The notes: generated from the letters alone by a model not told the origin. A stretch of 61,344 nt of DNA from an uncultured Microbacteriaceae bacterium (GCA_937872445.1 CALMSL010000016.1:1-61344); one strand, 5' to 3'. Numbered from the stretch's first letter, positions 32,867-42,477 are shown. Made by a program: numbers and translations.

Positions 32867-33712
32867 CTAAATGTTGTAGTCGACAACGACGGGAGCGTGG
32901 TCGGACCATCGGGTATCCCAAGCGCTCGCACGATCGATCGCGTAGTTCGTGACGGTGCCGGCGAGGGCTGCGGTGGCCATCTGGTAATCGATGCGCCAGC
33001 CGGTGTCGTTGTCGAACGCCTGGCCGCGCTGCGACCACCAGGTGTACGGGCCGTCCACGTCGCCGGCCCATTTCCGGCCGACATCCACCCAGCCGAGCCC
33101 GGTGGCCTTCGTGCCGTCGACGCAGTCGACGTCGTCGCCGAGCGGTGCGAAGATCCGGTCGAAGTATGCCCGTTCCTCGACGAGGAATCCGGCGTTCTTG
33201 CGGTTGCCCTTCCAATTACGGATGTCCCGTTCGCGATGCCCCACGTTCAGGTCGCCGACGACGAGGGCCAGTTCGCTGTGCCCGGCGAGCAGCGGCAGGC
33301 GCTCGACCATGGCGTCCAGGAACGTGTATTTCTCCACTTGCTTAGGTGTACCCACTTCGCCGGAATGAACATAGGTGCTGACTACCGTTATTGAGCGCTC
33401 ACCCACCTGGTAATCGGCCTCCAGCCAACGTCCCGCGCTGTCGAAGTCGTCGGCCCCGAACTCGACGCGGTGCACGGACGCGGCGTTTCGACTCGCGAGC
33501 GCAACCCCAGCGCGCCCCTTGGCGCTCGCGGGATCGTGAAGGATATTCCACCCCGACCCGAGAAGGTTCTCGATGTCTTCGGTGGCTGCGCGCACTTCCT
33601 GCAGCGCGAGGATGTCGACGTCTCTCTTCTCCAGCCATTCGCCCATGCCCTTGCGGAATGCGGCACGGATGCCGTTGACGTTGACGGAGGCGATGCGAAG
33701 CGGCGTGGACAC
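32867..33712 (-). CDS. xth: Exodeoxyribonuclease III / AP endonuclease
   Basis: 281 residues from GTG 33712. Motifs of the Mg2+-dependent EEP nuclease fold: VNVNGIRAA, the metal-binding Glu in ILALQEVRA, catalytic GDLNVGH, and the C-terminal SDHAPVV. It nicks DNA at abasic sites and degrades 3' ends in base excision repair. It has a leaderless-type start (TAAGCT, 6 bases, GTG). Confidence 0.95.
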   Translation of the reverse strand: MSTPLRIASVNVNGIRAAFRKGMGEWLEKRDVDILALQEVRAATEDIENLLGSGWNILHDPASAKGRAGVALASRNAASVHRVEFGADDFDSAGRWLEADYQVGERSITVVSTYVHSGEVGTPKQVEKYTFLDAMVERLPLLAGHSELALVVGDLNVGHRERDIRNWKGNRKNAGFLVEERAYFDRIFAPLGDDVDCVDGTKATGLGWVDVGRKWAGDVDGPYTWWSQRGQAFDNDTGWRIDYQMATAALAGTVTNYAIDRASAWDTRWSDHAPVVVDYNI

Positions 33713-33718
33713 TCCGCC

Positions 33719-33724
33719 AGCTTA
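33719..33724 (-). promoter_or_regulatory. -10 box of a leaderless promoter for xth
   Basis: TAAGCT on the minus strand, 6 bases before GTG 33712; no ribosome binding site. Confidence 0.55.
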
Positions 33725-33746
33725 TCGGCGGCCTCTGACCCCGAGG

Positions 33747-34769
33747 TTACGGTCGCGGAGGCCGCCGGAACAGCTTTGCCAGCCAGCTGCGATCCTCGGC
33801 CGCCTGGGCGGCGCGTTCGGCGCGCTCCGCCTCCTCGCGTTCCCGCTTCGCACGTTCCCGTTCGCGCCGTTCGGCGGCGATTTTCGGATCGGCGGCTATG
33901 CCCGCATCCGCCATGCCGACCGCGATCCAGCTCGCGCCGAGAAGGATGACGACGCAGATCAGGTTGAACCAGATGAGCAGACCGATGATGATGGCGAAGG
34001 ATGCCAGCAGCGGGTTCCGGCCAGCGCCGCCCAGCAACAGCCCGCCGAGGAGTTTCAGCACGCCGAGAGCCGCCGCGCCCAGCACTGAACCGACCAGAAG
34101 GCGACGCAGCGGGATCTTCAACCCGGACAGTACCCGGTACAACATCGCGAGCACGACCGTGTCGAGCACGAACATGAGTGCCAGTCCGATCACCCGGCCC
34201 GTCACCGCGGAAAAAATCGAATCGTCACCGACATCGAGCCAGTCGAGTACGCCATTGAGCAGCTCGGAGCCGACGACGGAAAGCGCGGACGACACGATGA
34301 GCGCGGCACCGAATCCGACGGTGAGCCCGAAATCCTTGAGCTTCAGCAGGAGAAAGTTGAGCCTCTCGCCCGGCAGCCCGAAAAGTGCCCGGATGGCGTC
34401 CCGCGCGGAGGACATCCACCCGACGGCGGTGAACAGCAGTCCGACGGCGGCGATCGCACCCGTCCAGCCCAAAATTTCGACCTGAAGAAGTTGCTGCGGG
34501 TCGATGACGCCCTTCTGGCCATTCCAGGTGAGAAGCCCCGGAACGGAGCGGGCCAGCGTCGTGAAGAAGGCATCGCTCAACCCGGGGTTATCCCTGAGGA
34601 CGAGCCCGGCGGTGGCGAAGCCGACCCAGATGCCCGCAAACACGGCGAAGATCGACTGGAATGACAGGCCGGCAGCGAGGAGGAACCCGCGATGGTCCGT
34701 GAAGTGCACGACGACGCGCACCGGCCGGAGCGCCATCACCCAGTCAATGACCTTCTTGATGGCTGCCAT
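33747..34769 (-). CDS. YihY/BrkB-family integral membrane protein
   Basis: 340 residues with about six membrane helices in residues 30-275 (LLAAGLSFQSIFAVFAGIWVGF, GAALIVSSALSVV, LLGGLLLG and others) and a highly charged C-terminal coil (AAERRERERAKREREEAERAERAAQ). The family was once annotated as ribonuclease BN or virulence factor BrkB; the biochemical role is unsettled. It is read divergently from the sigma-factor gene and codirectionally with xth, from its own leaderless-type start. Confidence 0.92.
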   Translation of the reverse strand: MAAIKKVIDWVMALRPVRVVVHFTDHRGFLLAAGLSFQSIFAVFAGIWVGFATAGLVLRDNPGLSDAFFTTLARSVPGLLTWNGQKGVIDPQQLLQVEILGWTGAIAAVGLLFTAVGWMSSARDAIRALFGLPGERLNFLLLKLKDFGLTVGFGAALIVSSALSVVGSELLNGVLDWLDVGDDSIFSAVTGRVIGLALMFVLDTVVLAMLYRVLSGLKIPLRRLLVGSVLGAAALGVLKLLGGLLLGGAGRNPLLASFAIIIGLLIWFNLICVVILLGASWIAVGMADAGIAADPKIAAERRERERAKREREEAERAERAAQAAEDRSWLAKLFRRPPRP

Positions 34770-34775
34770 GGTTCG

Positions 34776-34781
34776 AGCCTA
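34776..34781 (-). promoter_or_regulatory. -10 box of a leaderless promoter for the BrkB-family gene
   Basis: TAGGCT on the minus strand, 6 bases before ATG 34769. The context TAGGCTcGAACCATG matches the thiolase promoter at 5993 at all but one base. Confidence 0.6.
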
Positions 34782-34909
34782 CCCAGTGGGCCCGGATGCT
34801 CCGGTAGACAGACGGGTCTGGCATTTTTCACGGTACTGCGCAATACTGAGGACACGAGGGGGAGCGGTATACCGGAAGGTTCCGCCAACCGTTACGTACG
34901 GGGGTGCGT

Positions 34910-36382
34910 ATGGATCAGAGCGAAACGACGGGGACGGAAATCTCCGACGAAGAACTCATCCTGCGTGCGCGGGGCGGGGATCGCACCGCTTTCGGAGAGC
35001 TGTGGACACGGCACGCGCGCTCGGGGATCACCGTTGCGCGGCGATTCACCTCCAGTCTCGACGCTGACGACCTGGTCGCGGAGGCCTTCACGCGGATCTA
35101 CCAGCGAGTCCTCGACGGCGGTGGACCGGATGGCGCGTTCCGCCCCTACCTCTATACGACGATTCGGAACCTCGCGAGCCGGTGGGGCACGGATCGGAAC
35201 GACATTCAGATCGAAGACATCGAAGACCTGCGGGATGACAACATCCCCGAGGACCCGACCACGGTCGCACTGGACGCGCGCCTCACGGCCAGCGCATTCC
35301 AGAGCCTTCCCCAACGGTGGCAATCCGTGCTCTGGTACACGGAAGTGGAGGGGATGACCCCGCAGGATGTCGCGCCCATCCTCGGCCTGACCGCAAACGG
35401 CGTTGCCGCGCTCGCCTACCGCGCCCGGGAGGGCCTGCGAACCGCGTGGCTCCAGGCGCACGTTTCCGAAGCGGGCGCAACAGAGGATTGCCGGTGGGCC
35501 ACCGGAAGGCTCGGCGAGAACGCTCGCAATTCGCTCACCGCGAAGGAAAAGGCGCGGTTTGACGACCATCTGGCCGAGTGCGAACGGTGCGGTGCGGTCG
35601 CGAACGAGGTCGACGAGGTGGGTTCCAGCATCGCCGTCGCGCTGCTCCCGCTCATCCTCGGGGCAACCGTCGGCGGCAGCCTGCTCGCGTCGATGGGTTC
35701 GGCGCAGTCGGCCTCGGCGATGTCGCTTCCCGCGGCCCCGGCCGCGTTCCAGACGATGACCGGAAGCGCGGTGCCGGCGGCAGCCGCTGGAGCCGCAGCA
35801 ACGTCGGCCGCAACCGCGCCCGTGCTCGCCGGGGCGCTCGCCGTCACGATCATTCTCGGCGGTGGTGCCGCGGTCATCCTTCAGCCGACCGCCGCCGACC
35901 CGTCGTCGGCGAATTCGGCGCCTTCGGCAGACCACTCCGATCCGGCTGCCACGGTGACGGGAGCGGAAGGCGATCCCGCCACCGATCAGGTGCAGACTGG
36001 TGACGGCGGATCGGCGGGCCCGATCGCCGACATCGTCACGAGCCTCACCGATCCCATCAACGGCATCATTCCGAACCTGCCGGTCGGCCCGGTTCCCGAC
36101 CACGTCGCGCCGAACGGCCTTGTGGGCGCGCTCATCGACCTCAACCTGAACGGGAAGGGAATGCCGGGCGCCACCGTTTCGGCGCAGGTCGCCGGCCAGG
36201 TCTACACGACGGTGGTCGCCGCGGATGGAAAGTGGGCGCTTCGCCTCACCGCACTGCCGGAGGGCGTCGGACCGATCACTCTCAAACAGAACCTGAAGGT
36301 TCTCGGCGTGACGGTGCCCATCACGATTCCGCTTACGCTGCTTTCCGACACTCTGGGGATCACGGTCGAACTCCTGAACTGA
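34910..36382 (+). CDS. ECF sigma factor fused to a zinc-motif anti-sigma-like segment, membrane span and extracytoplasmic domain
   Basis: 490 residues from ATG 34910 (GTG at 34904 is an alternative). Residues 15-95 are sigma region 2 (LILRARGGDRTAFGELW...DADDLVAEAFTRIYQ) and 128-182 are region 4 (LPQRWQSVLWYTEVEGMTPQDVA). Then an HxxxCxxC zinc motif (H220, C224, C227), the hallmark of zinc-binding anti-sigma domains, an Ala-rich stretch with a likely membrane span at about 304-325, and a 150-residue outer domain ending in an Ig-like segment (PGATVSAQVAGQVYTTVVAADGKW). Sigma factor and its sensor-inhibitor thus appear to be one chain; release would need proteolysis or a conformational switch. 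Confidence 0.88.
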   Translation: MDQSETTGTEISDEELILRARGGDRTAFGELWTRHARSGITVARRFTSSLDADDLVAEAFTRIYQRVLDGGGPDGAFRPYLYTTIRNLASRWGTDRNDIQIEDIEDLRDDNIPEDPTTVALDARLTASAFQSLPQRWQSVLWYTEVEGMTPQDVAPILGLTANGVAALAYRAREGLRTAWLQAHVSEAGATEDCRWATGRLGENARNSLTAKEKARFDDHLAECERCGAVANEVDEVGSSIAVALLPLILGATVGGSLLASMGSAQSASAMSLPAAPAAFQTMTGSAVPAAAAGAAATSAATAPVLAGALAVTIILGGGAAVILQPTAADPSSANSAPSADHSDPAATVTGAEGDPATDQVQTGDGGSAGPIADIVTSLTDPINGIIPNLPVGPVPDHVAPNGLVGALIDLNLNGKGMPGATVSAQVAGQVYTTVVAADGKWALRLTALPEGVGPITLKQNLKVLGVTVPITIPLTLLSDTLGITVELLN

Positions 36383-36463
36383 GTTCAAAAAAATTCCCGC
36401 AAAACCGCGTCATGAATGCGCACGGTTCGCGTCTCTTCAGGTAAGAGGGAAAGCAGCAACTCT

Positions 36464-36477
36464 ATACCGGGGGGTAT
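36464..36477. promoter_or_regulatory. Metal-repressor-like palindrome ATACC-GGGG-GGTAT
   Basis: ATACC and GGTAT flank a G tract, resembling operators of CsoR/RcnR-type copper or nickel repressors. It lies between convergent genes with no repressor or metal transporter nearby, so it may be a chance match. Confidence 0.3.
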
Positions 36478-36479
36478 TC

Positions 36480-36511
36480 CGCCGGCAGTTCCGTCGGGTG
36501 GACTGCCGGCG
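36480..36511. terminator. Bidirectional terminator-like hairpin between the sigma gene and sdhB
   Basis: CGCCGGCAGT (36480-36489) and ACTGCCGGCG (36502-36511) form a perfect 10-base stem with a 12-base loop, followed on the plus strand by TTTCCTCTGTT. It lies 98 bases after the sigma-gene stop and 35 bases before the convergent sdhB end. Confidence 0.7.
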
Positions 36512-36545
36512 TTTCCTCTGTTCCCGCCGAGTCGGGGCCGAACAG

Positions 36546-37310
36546 CTAGGGCTTGCCCCGCATGATCGCCTGCTTGACTTCGGCGATCGCCTGCGTGACC
36601 TGAATTCCGCGCGGGCAGGCATCCGTGCAGTTGAATGTCGTGCGGCAGCGCCACACGCCCTCCCGATCGTTCAGGATGTCCATGCGCACCTGGGAGCCTT
36701 CGTCCCGCGAGTCGAAGATGAAGCGGTGCGCGTTCACGATCGCCGCGGGCCCGAAGTACTGGCCATCCGTCCAGAACACGGGGCAGCTCGACGTGCAGGC
36801 CGCGCACAGGATGCACTTGGTGGTGTCGTCGAAGCGGGCACGCTCTTCCGAGCTCTGCAGACGCTCCTTGCCGTCCTTCGGTTTGCTGGAGGCCATGAGG
36901 AACGGCTGAACCTCGCGGAAGCTGTCGAAGAACGGCTCCATGTCGACGATGAGGTCCTTCTCCAGCGGCAGCCCCTTGAGCGCCTCAATATAGATCGGTT
37001 TCGAGATATCGAGATCCTTCAGCAGCGTCTTGCAGGCCAGGCGGTTGCGTCCGTTGATGCGCATCGCATCCGAGCCGCACACGCCGTGTGCGCACGACCG
37101 GCGGAATGCGAGCGAACCGTCGATCTCCCACTTGATCTTGTGCAGCGCGTCCAGCACGCGATCGGTTCCGTGCATTTGCAAGTCGTAGTCCACCCACCGC
37201 GGCTCATCGTCGACCTCCGGGTCGAATCGGCGCACGATCAACGTCACCGTGAACGTCGGTACGACGTCATGGGCGCGCGGCCCGCCTTTTTCGAGAACGT
37301 CGGATGCCAT
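36546..37310 (-). CDS. sdhB: Succinate dehydrogenase iron-sulfur subunit
   Basis: 254 residues from ATG 37310, which shares one base with the sdhA stop (TAATG). The [2Fe-2S] ligands are in SCAHGVCGSDAMRI and NRLAC; the [4Fe-4S]/[3Fe-4S] ligands are in CILCAACTSSCP and the later CRTTFNCTDACPRGI. It passes electrons from SdhA to the membrane quinone site. The frame extends far upstream over sdhA, but that part is not protein-like. Confidence 0.97.
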   Translation of the reverse strand: MASDVLEKGGPRAHDVVPTFTVTLIVRRFDPEVDDEPRWVDYDLQMHGTDRVLDALHKIKWEIDGSLAFRRSCAHGVCGSDAMRINGRNRLACKTLLKDLDISKPIYIEALKGLPLEKDLIVDMEPFFDSFREVQPFLMASSKPKDGKERLQSSEERARFDDTTKCILCAACTSSCPVFWTDGQYFGPAAIVNAHRFIFDSRDEGSQVRMDILNDREGVWRCRTTFNCTDACPRGIQVTQAIAEVKQAIMRGKP

Positions 37311-39109
37311 TAGTACTTTCTTTCCGTCGGCGGGTAATTCGTGATGACGACCGGTTTCCAGTCGAGCTTGATGTGGTCGTCCGCGACAGCGGATTCGGCG
37401 TCGCCGGTCAGGTAGGCCATGGTGTGGACCATGAGGTTCTCGTCGTCCCGCTTCGGGTAGTCCTCCCGCATGTGGGCGCCGCGGCTCTCCTTGCGGTTGC
37501 GAGCTGAGTACACGACGACTTCGGCAAGGTCGAGCAGGAATCCCAGTTCGACGGCCTCGAGCAGGTCGGTGTTGAATCGCTTGCCCTTGTCCTGCACCTG
37601 CACGTTGCGGTAGCGGGCGCGCAGGGTCTTGATGAGGTCTCCCACGTCGCGCAGCGAGTCGTCGGTGCGGAACACCTGGGCGTTGCGGTCCATCGCCTCC
37701 TGCAGCTCGCGCCGGATGACCGCGATGCGCTCGCTGCCGTCCCCGCTGCGAACGTGGTCGAGAAGTTTCCGCACCCCGGCGGTGGGATCCTTCGGCAATG
37801 CCACCCAGTCCGCCTTCTTCGCGTACGCGGCCGCATTGTTGCCGGCGCGTTTTCCGAACACGTTGATGTCGAGCAGGGAGTTCGTGCCGAGCCGGTTCGA
37901 ACCGTGCACGCTCACGCACGCGCATTCGCCGGCGGCGTACAGTCCGGGCACGGTCTCGGTGTTGCTGCGCAGAACTTCAGCGTCATTGGTCGTGGGGATG
38001 CCGCCCATCGCATAGTGCGCCGTCGGCAGGACCGGGACCGGCTCCGTGTACGGTTCGACGCCCAGATAGGTGCGGGCGAATTCGGTGATGTCGGGAAGCT
38101 TCGCGTCGATGACGGCAGGTTCCAGGTGGGTGATGTCGAGGTAGAGGTAGTCCTTGTACGGGCCCGCCCCCCGTCCTTCGCGGATTTCGGTGGCCATGGA
38201 TCGGGCGACGATGTCCCTGGGTGCAAGGTCCTTGATGGTGGGGGCGTAGCGCTCCATGAAGCGTTCGCCGTCCGAGTTCCGAAGGATCGCGCCTTCCCCG
38301 CGGGCGGCCTCCGACAGCAGGATGCCGAGCCCGGCCAGCCCGGTCGGGTGGAATTGGAAGAACTCCATATCCTCCAGTGGCAATCCCTTGCGCCACATGA
38401 TGCCGACGCCGTCCCCGGTGAGCGTGTGGGCGTTGGAGGTGGTCTTGAAGATCTTGCCGAAACCACCGGTCGCGAAAATGATCGACTTGCCCTGGAAGAC
38501 GTGCAATTCGCCCGTGGCGAGTTCGTAGGCGACGACCGCTGACGGGCGGGACACGCCTTTGACTTCGGTCATGAGCAAATCGAGCACGTAGAACTCGTTG
38601 AAGAAGTTGATTCCGTGCTTCACGCAGTTCTGGTACAGGGTCTGCAGGATCATGTGCCCGGTGCGGTCCGCCGCGTAGCAGGCTCTGCGCACGGGCGCTT
38701 TGCCGTGTTCGCGCGTGTGACCGCCGAACCGGCGCTGATCGATGCGACCTTCCGGTGTGCGGTTGAACGGGAGGCCCATGTTTTCCAGATCGATGACCGC
38801 GTCGATGGCTTCCTTGGCGAGAATCTCCGCCGCGTCCTGGTCGACGAGGTAGTCGCCGCCCTTGACGGTGTCGTAGGTGTGCCACTCCCAGTTGTCTTCT
38901 TCCACATTCGCCAGGGCGGCAGCCATTCCGCCCTGCGCGGCACCCGTGTGGGAACGCGTCGGATACAGCTTCGAAATGACGGCCGTGCTCACCTGCGGTC
39001 CCGCTTCGATCGCCGCGCGCATCCCTGCACCGCCCGCGCCGACGATCACCACATCGTGCTTGTGGTAGTGAACTCCGTCGATCAACTCGCCCTGCTCCGA
39101 CTGCGCCAT
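37310..39109 (-). CDS. sdhA: Succinate dehydrogenase flavoprotein subunit
   Basis: 599 residues from the ATG at 39109, two bases before the sdhD stop codon region; 19 further upstream codons are open but overlap sdhD. Rossmann motif [14 protein letters not shown], the covalent-FAD His in [25 protein letters not shown], and the substrate region around [15 protein letters not shown]. Oxidises succinate to fumarate in the TCA cycle and respiratory chain. Confidence 0.97.
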   Translation of the reverse strand: MAQSEQGELIDGVHYHKHDVVIVGAGGAGMRAAIEAGPQVSTAVISKLYPTRSHTGAAQGGMAAALANVEEDNWEWHTYDTVKGGDYLVDQDAAEILAKEAIDAVIDLENMGLPFNRTPEGRIDQRRFGGHTREHGKAPVRRACYAADRTGHMILQTLYQNCVKHGINFFNEFYVLDLLMTEVKGVSRPSAVVAYELATGELHVFQGKSIIFATGGFGKIFKTTSNAHTLTGDGVGIMWRKGLPLEDMEFFQFHPTGLAGLGILLSEAARGEGAILRNSDGERFMERYAPTIKDLAPRDIVARSMATEIREGRGAGPYKDYLYLDITHLEPAVIDAKLPDITEFARTYLGVEPYTEPVPVLPTAHYAMGGIPTTNDAEVLRSNTETVPGLYAAGECACVSVHGSNRLGTNSLLDINVFGKRAGNNAAAYAKKADWVALPKDPTAGVRKLLDHVRSGDGSERIAVIRRELQEAMDRNAQVFRTDDSLRDVGDLIKTLRARYRNVQVQDKGKRFNTDLLEAVELGFLLDLAEVVVYSARNRKESRGAHMREDYPKRDDENLMVHTMAYLTGDAESAVADDHIKLDWKPVVITNYPPTERKY

Positions 39110-39111
39110 CG

Positions 39112-39558
39112 TCAACCTGCCGAGCAGAATGTCGGGAGCAGGTTCGCCGCTGCTCCTGCCGGGCACGGGTCAAAGGTAAATATCACGAGAGTTCCCAGGA
39201 TGAGGAGGACGATGGTTGCCGCCAGAATGGCGCCTTTGAGAATGAGGTTGACGAGGTTGTTGCGAGCGTAGTCATTCGTGATGGTGCGCATGCCGTTCGC
39301 ACCGTGGATGAGGGCAAGCCAGAGCAGGAGGGTGTCCCACCACTGCCAGAACGGGTTGGAGAGCTTTCCGCCGACGAACGCGAAGTCGAGCGCCTTCACG
39401 CCGTGGCCGATCATGAGGTTGACGAAGAGGTGTCCGAAAATCAGCACGACGAGCGCAACGCCGCTCACGCGCATATAGATCCAGCCCCACTTTTCCCAGT
39501 TGATGCCTCCACGGCGCACGGTGCGCGGGGCGCGGGGTGTTTCGATGCTCACAGTCAT
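39112..39558 (-). CDS. sdhD: Succinate dehydrogenase membrane subunit D
   Basis: 148 residues from ATG 39558, which begins [26 protein letters not shown]-like; upstream in-frame codons lie over sdhC. Three hydrophobic helices, with heme/quinone-region His in [17 protein letters not shown] and [12 protein letters not shown]. Anchors the SdhAB head with SdhC. The 3-helix layout and actinobacterial operon order C-D-A-B are as expected. Confidence 0.93.
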   Translation of the reverse strand: MTVSIETPRAPRTVRRGGINWEKWGWIYMRVSGVALVVLIFGHLFVNLMIGHGVKALDFAFVGGKLSNPFWQWWDTLLLWLALIHGANGMRTITNDYARNNLVNLILKGAILAATIVLLILGTLVIFTFDPCPAGAAANLLPTFCSAG

Positions 39559-39563
39559 GGCGG

Positions 39564-40013
39564 TTACTCGCTGAACACGTTGATCAGGTGGCGCGGCACA
39601 AATCCGACCAGTAGGACGATCCAGAGGATGATGACGATCCACTGAAGGAGTCTTTGGTGCTTTGTGCCCCACGCCCAGAAGTCGATGAGGATGATCCGCA
39701 GACCGTTGAGCGCGTGAAGCCCGATGGCGGCCACGAGGGCGACTTCGCCGAGTCCCATGATCGGGTTCTTGTACGTGCCGATGACCGCGTTGTACGCCTC
39801 GGGGCTGACTCTCACGAGGGCCGTGTCGAGAATGTGCACGAGGAGGAAGAAGAAGATCGCGACCCCGGTGATTCGATGAAGCACCCACGACCACATGCCG
39901 GGATCACCACGGTAGACGGTCCCTGCTGGGGCTTTGGGCTTGCTGAACTTGGGAAGCGGATACTTGCCTTGCGGTGCCGACGGCACCGCTGTTCCCACCG
40001 ATTTGCCAGGCAC
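39564..40013 (-). CDS. sdhC: Succinate dehydrogenase cytochrome b556 subunit C
   Basis: 149 residues from GTG 40013, chosen because AGGAAGG lies 6 bases upstream; a TTG two codons earlier is also open. Residues about 35-148 hold three helices, with MWSWVLHRITGVAIFFFLLVHILD (heme and quinone region) and GLHALNGLRIILIDFW. First gene of the sdhCDAB operon. Confidence 0.94.
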   Translation of the reverse strand: MPGKSVGTAVPSAPQGKYPLPKFSKPKAPAGTVYRGDPGMWSWVLHRITGVAIFFFLLVHILDTALVRVSPEAYNAVIGTYKNPIMGLGEVALVAAIGLHALNGLRIILIDFWAWGTKHQRLLQWIVIILWIVLLVGFVPRHLINVFSE

Positions 40014-40097
40014 GACCAACCTTCCTGCAGATGTGCAATCGCGAGCGCGACAGTAGCTCTCGCACTATCGACCCTGCCAGTCTATTCCCGCGTTCGC

Positions 40098-40103
40098 TAG
40101 TCT
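40098..40103 (+). promoter_or_regulatory. -10 box of a leaderless promoter for manC
   Basis: TAGTCT followed by 7 bases and ATG 40111; no ribosome binding site. Confidence 0.55.
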
Positions 40104-40110
40104 GAACGCC

Positions 40111-41232
40111 ATGACCAATAGTCGGAAGGCGCAGGACCGCTTCTACAGCGTCATCCCGGCAGGGGGGATCGGTTCGCGGTTGTGGCCGCTGTCGCGCGCG
40201 GATGCACCCAAGTTCCTGCACGACCTCACGGGCTCCGGGAAGACGCTTCTTCGTGCCACCTGGGAGCGGTTGGGACCGATCTCCGGACCGGACCGGATCA
40301 TGGTGGTCACCGGCCGTGCGCACCGGGCGGCGGTCGAAGCCCAGATCCCTGAGCTTGCCGACCTGAACGTCGTTCTGGAAAGCGAACCCAGGGAGTCGTC
40401 GGCCGCAATCGGGCTTGCCGCAGCAATCCTCCAGCATCGGGAACCCGACGTGATCATCGGCTCCTTCGCCGCAGATCACGTCATTTCCGACGAAAGCGGA
40501 TTCCAGAGTGCGGTGCGGGAAGCGATCGCCGCCGCCGATGCCGGATTCATCGCGACGATCGGGATCACGCCTACGGAACCGGCGATCGGGTTCGGCTATA
40601 TCCATTGCGACGGTGCCCTCGGTATCGATGGTGCGCCGAGCGCGGTGAAGGCGGATCGATTCGTGGAGAAACCCGACATTCACGTTGCCAGAGAGTATCT
40701 GTCCGATGGCAACTATCTCTGGAACGCCGGAATGTTCATTTCCCGGGCAGACCGGCTGCTCGAGCAACTCGGCGAAAGCCAGCCCGAACTACTCGCCGGC
40801 CTCACTGAACTTGCCACTGCGTGGGATACCGACCGTCGGGGTGCGGTGGTGGACAGGGTGTGGCCGAGCCTCGCCAAGATCGCCATCGACTACACGGTGG
40901 CTGAGCCGGCCGCGGCGCGGGGAAACCTCGCGGTGGTGCCGGGCAATTTCGACTGGGATGACGTTGGGGATTTTGCCGCAATCGCGAAACTTCACTCCGG
41001 CGGCCGCACCTCCGATCTGGCCATCCTGGGCGAGAATGCGCGCGTGCTTTCGGATGCGTCCAGCGGCGTTGTGGTGAGCCAGACGGGCCGATTGATCTCC
41101 CTGATCGGCGTCACGGACATCGTCGTGGTGGACACTCCGGATGCACTTTTGGTGACGACAAGCGCGAATGCGCAACGTGTGAAGACGGTTGTCGACGCGT
41201 TGAAGGTCTCCGGGCGCAGCGACATCCTCTAA
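40111..41232 (+). CDS. manC: Mannose-1-phosphate guanylyltransferase
   Basis: 373 residues. The nucleotidyltransferase signature is PAGGIGSRLWPLSRADAPKFL near residue 17, with SFAADHVI and FVEKP further on. It makes GDP-mannose from mannose-1-phosphate and GTP for glycolipids, cell-wall glycans and protein mannosylation. It lacks the C-terminal isomerase domain of bifunctional ManC/AlgA enzymes. Monocistronic, divergent from sdhC. Confidence 0.94.
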   Translation: MTNSRKAQDRFYSVIPAGGIGSRLWPLSRADAPKFLHDLTGSGKTLLRATWERLGPISGPDRIMVVTGRAHRAAVEAQIPELADLNVVLESEPRESSAAIGLAAAILQHREPDVIIGSFAADHVISDESGFQSAVREAIAAADAGFIATIGITPTEPAIGFGYIHCDGALGIDGAPSAVKADRFVEKPDIHVAREYLSDGNYLWNAGMFISRADRLLEQLGESQPELLAGLTELATAWDTDRRGAVVDRVWPSLAKIAIDYTVAEPAAARGNLAVVPGNFDWDDVGDFAAIAKLHSGGRTSDLAILGENARVLSDASSGVVVSQTGRLISLIGVTDIVVVDTPDALLVTTSANAQRVKTVVDALKVSGRSDIL

Positions 41233-41334
41233 ACCGCTGGTGAGCGCCTGTTGCAGGTTGGTAACCTTTCGACTTTCCCCACCCATTTGGGTTGCCCTGA
41301 CGCGCGTTTCATTGGGTAACCTGTACCAATATCG

Positions 41335-41353
41335 CTGTGGCACCGCGCCACAG
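41335..41353 (+). promoter_or_regulatory. 5' leader hairpin before the BMP lipoprotein gene
   Basis: CTGTGGC (41335-41341), ACCGC loop, GCCACAG (41347-41353): a perfect 7-base stem 10 bases before the GGAGG ribosome binding site. It could stabilise this abundant mRNA or tune translation. Confidence 0.5.
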
Positions 41354-41372
41354 CAGCACCTTGGAGGACACC

Positions 41373-42458
41373 TTGAGAATCACCTCACGAAAGTCCGCGT
41401 TGAGCGGACTCGCACTGGTCGGAGTCAGCACGCTGCTGCTCGCCGGCTGTGCATCAGCACCCGAAGCCCCAAGTGGCAGCCCTTCACCCGGCGCCTCGAA
41501 CTTCAAGCCCTGCATGGTTTCCGACTCCGGCGGGTTCGACGACAAGTCGTTCAACCAGATCGGTAAGGAAGGCCTCGACGCTGCGGCCAAGGACCTCGGG
41601 GTCACGGCCAACGCTGTCGAGTCGAAGGCCGAAACCGACTACGCAAGCAACATCAACAACCTGGTCGCCGACGGCTGCAACATCGTCGTCACGGTTGGCT
41701 TCCTGCTCGCGGACGCGACCAAGGCAGCGGCTACCGCGAACCCCAACGTTGACTTCGCGATCATCGACGACAGCTCGATCAGCCTTCCGAACGTGAAGCC
41801 GATCGTCTTCGACACCGCGCAGGCAGCGTTCCTGGCCGGTTACGCCGCCGCAAGCTACTCGAAGTCCGGAATCGTCGGAACCTTCGGTGGCATCCCGATC
41901 CCGCCCGTGACAATCTTCATGGACGGATTCGTTGACGGTGTGAACTACTACAACACCGCCAAGGGCAAGAGCGTCAAGGCGCTGGGCTGGGATGTGACCA
42001 AGCAGGACGGCGCGTTCACCGGTGGCTTCGACGCCAACGACACCGCGAAGTCCACCGCTCAGAACCTGATCGACCAGGGTGCTGACGTGATCCTGCCGGT
42101 CGGTGGCCCGATCTACAAGAGCGCCGCTCAGGCGATCAAGGACTCCGGAAAGAGCATTGCGCTCATCGGAGTTGACGCCGATGTCACCCTGACCGACCCG
42201 AGCATCGCAGACATCCTGCTGACCTCGGTCATGAAGGGTATCGCCGTCGGTGTCTCCGACGTCGTGAAGAGCACCGCAAGTGGCAAGTTCGACAACAGCC
42301 CGTTCGTCGGCACGCTCGCAAACGGTGGAGTCGGCATCGCGCCATTCCACAGCTTCGAGAGCAAGGTCGACCCGGGACTGAAGGGCGAGCTTGACGCGCT
42401 GAAGGCTGACATCATCAGCGGCAAGGTCAAGGTCGAATCCCCGTCGTCTCCTAAGTAG
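41373..42458 (+). CDS. BMP-family nucleoside-binding lipoprotein of an ABC importer
   Basis: 361 residues from TTG 41373, chosen because GGAGG lies 5 bases upstream and it gives a clean lipoprotein signal ending LLLAGC; a GTG 12 codons upstream is also open. The mature part (SDSGGFDDKSFNQIGKEGL, then DYASNINNLVADGCNIVVTVGF) is typical of BmpA/PnrA proteins, which bind purine or other nucleosides. A strong hairpin at 42478-42512 follows, consistent with higher expression than the downstream ATPase and permease genes. Confidence 0.94.
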   Translation: MRITSRKSALSGLALVGVSTLLLAGCASAPEAPSGSPSPGASNFKPCMVSDSGGFDDKSFNQIGKEGLDAAAKDLGVTANAVESKAETDYASNINNLVADGCNIVVTVGFLLADATKAAATANPNVDFAIIDDSSISLPNVKPIVFDTAQAAFLAGYAAASYSKSGIVGTFGGIPIPPVTIFMDGFVDGVNYYNTAKGKSVKALGWDVTKQDGAFTGGFDANDTAKSTAQNLIDQGADVILPVGGPIYKSAAQAIKDSGKSIALIGVDADVTLTDPSIADILLTSVMKGIAVGVSDVVKSTASGKFDNSPFVGTLANGGVGIAPFHSFESKVDPGLKGELDALKADIISGKVKVESPSSPK

Positions 42459-42477
42459 ACGGTAGAGACACAACAGG

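Noticed and set aside
35700-35880. Ala-rich stretch in the sigma-factor gene as a tandem repeat
   Set aside because: Codons vary and no DNA-level unit repeats; it is low-complexity protein sequence preceding the membrane span.
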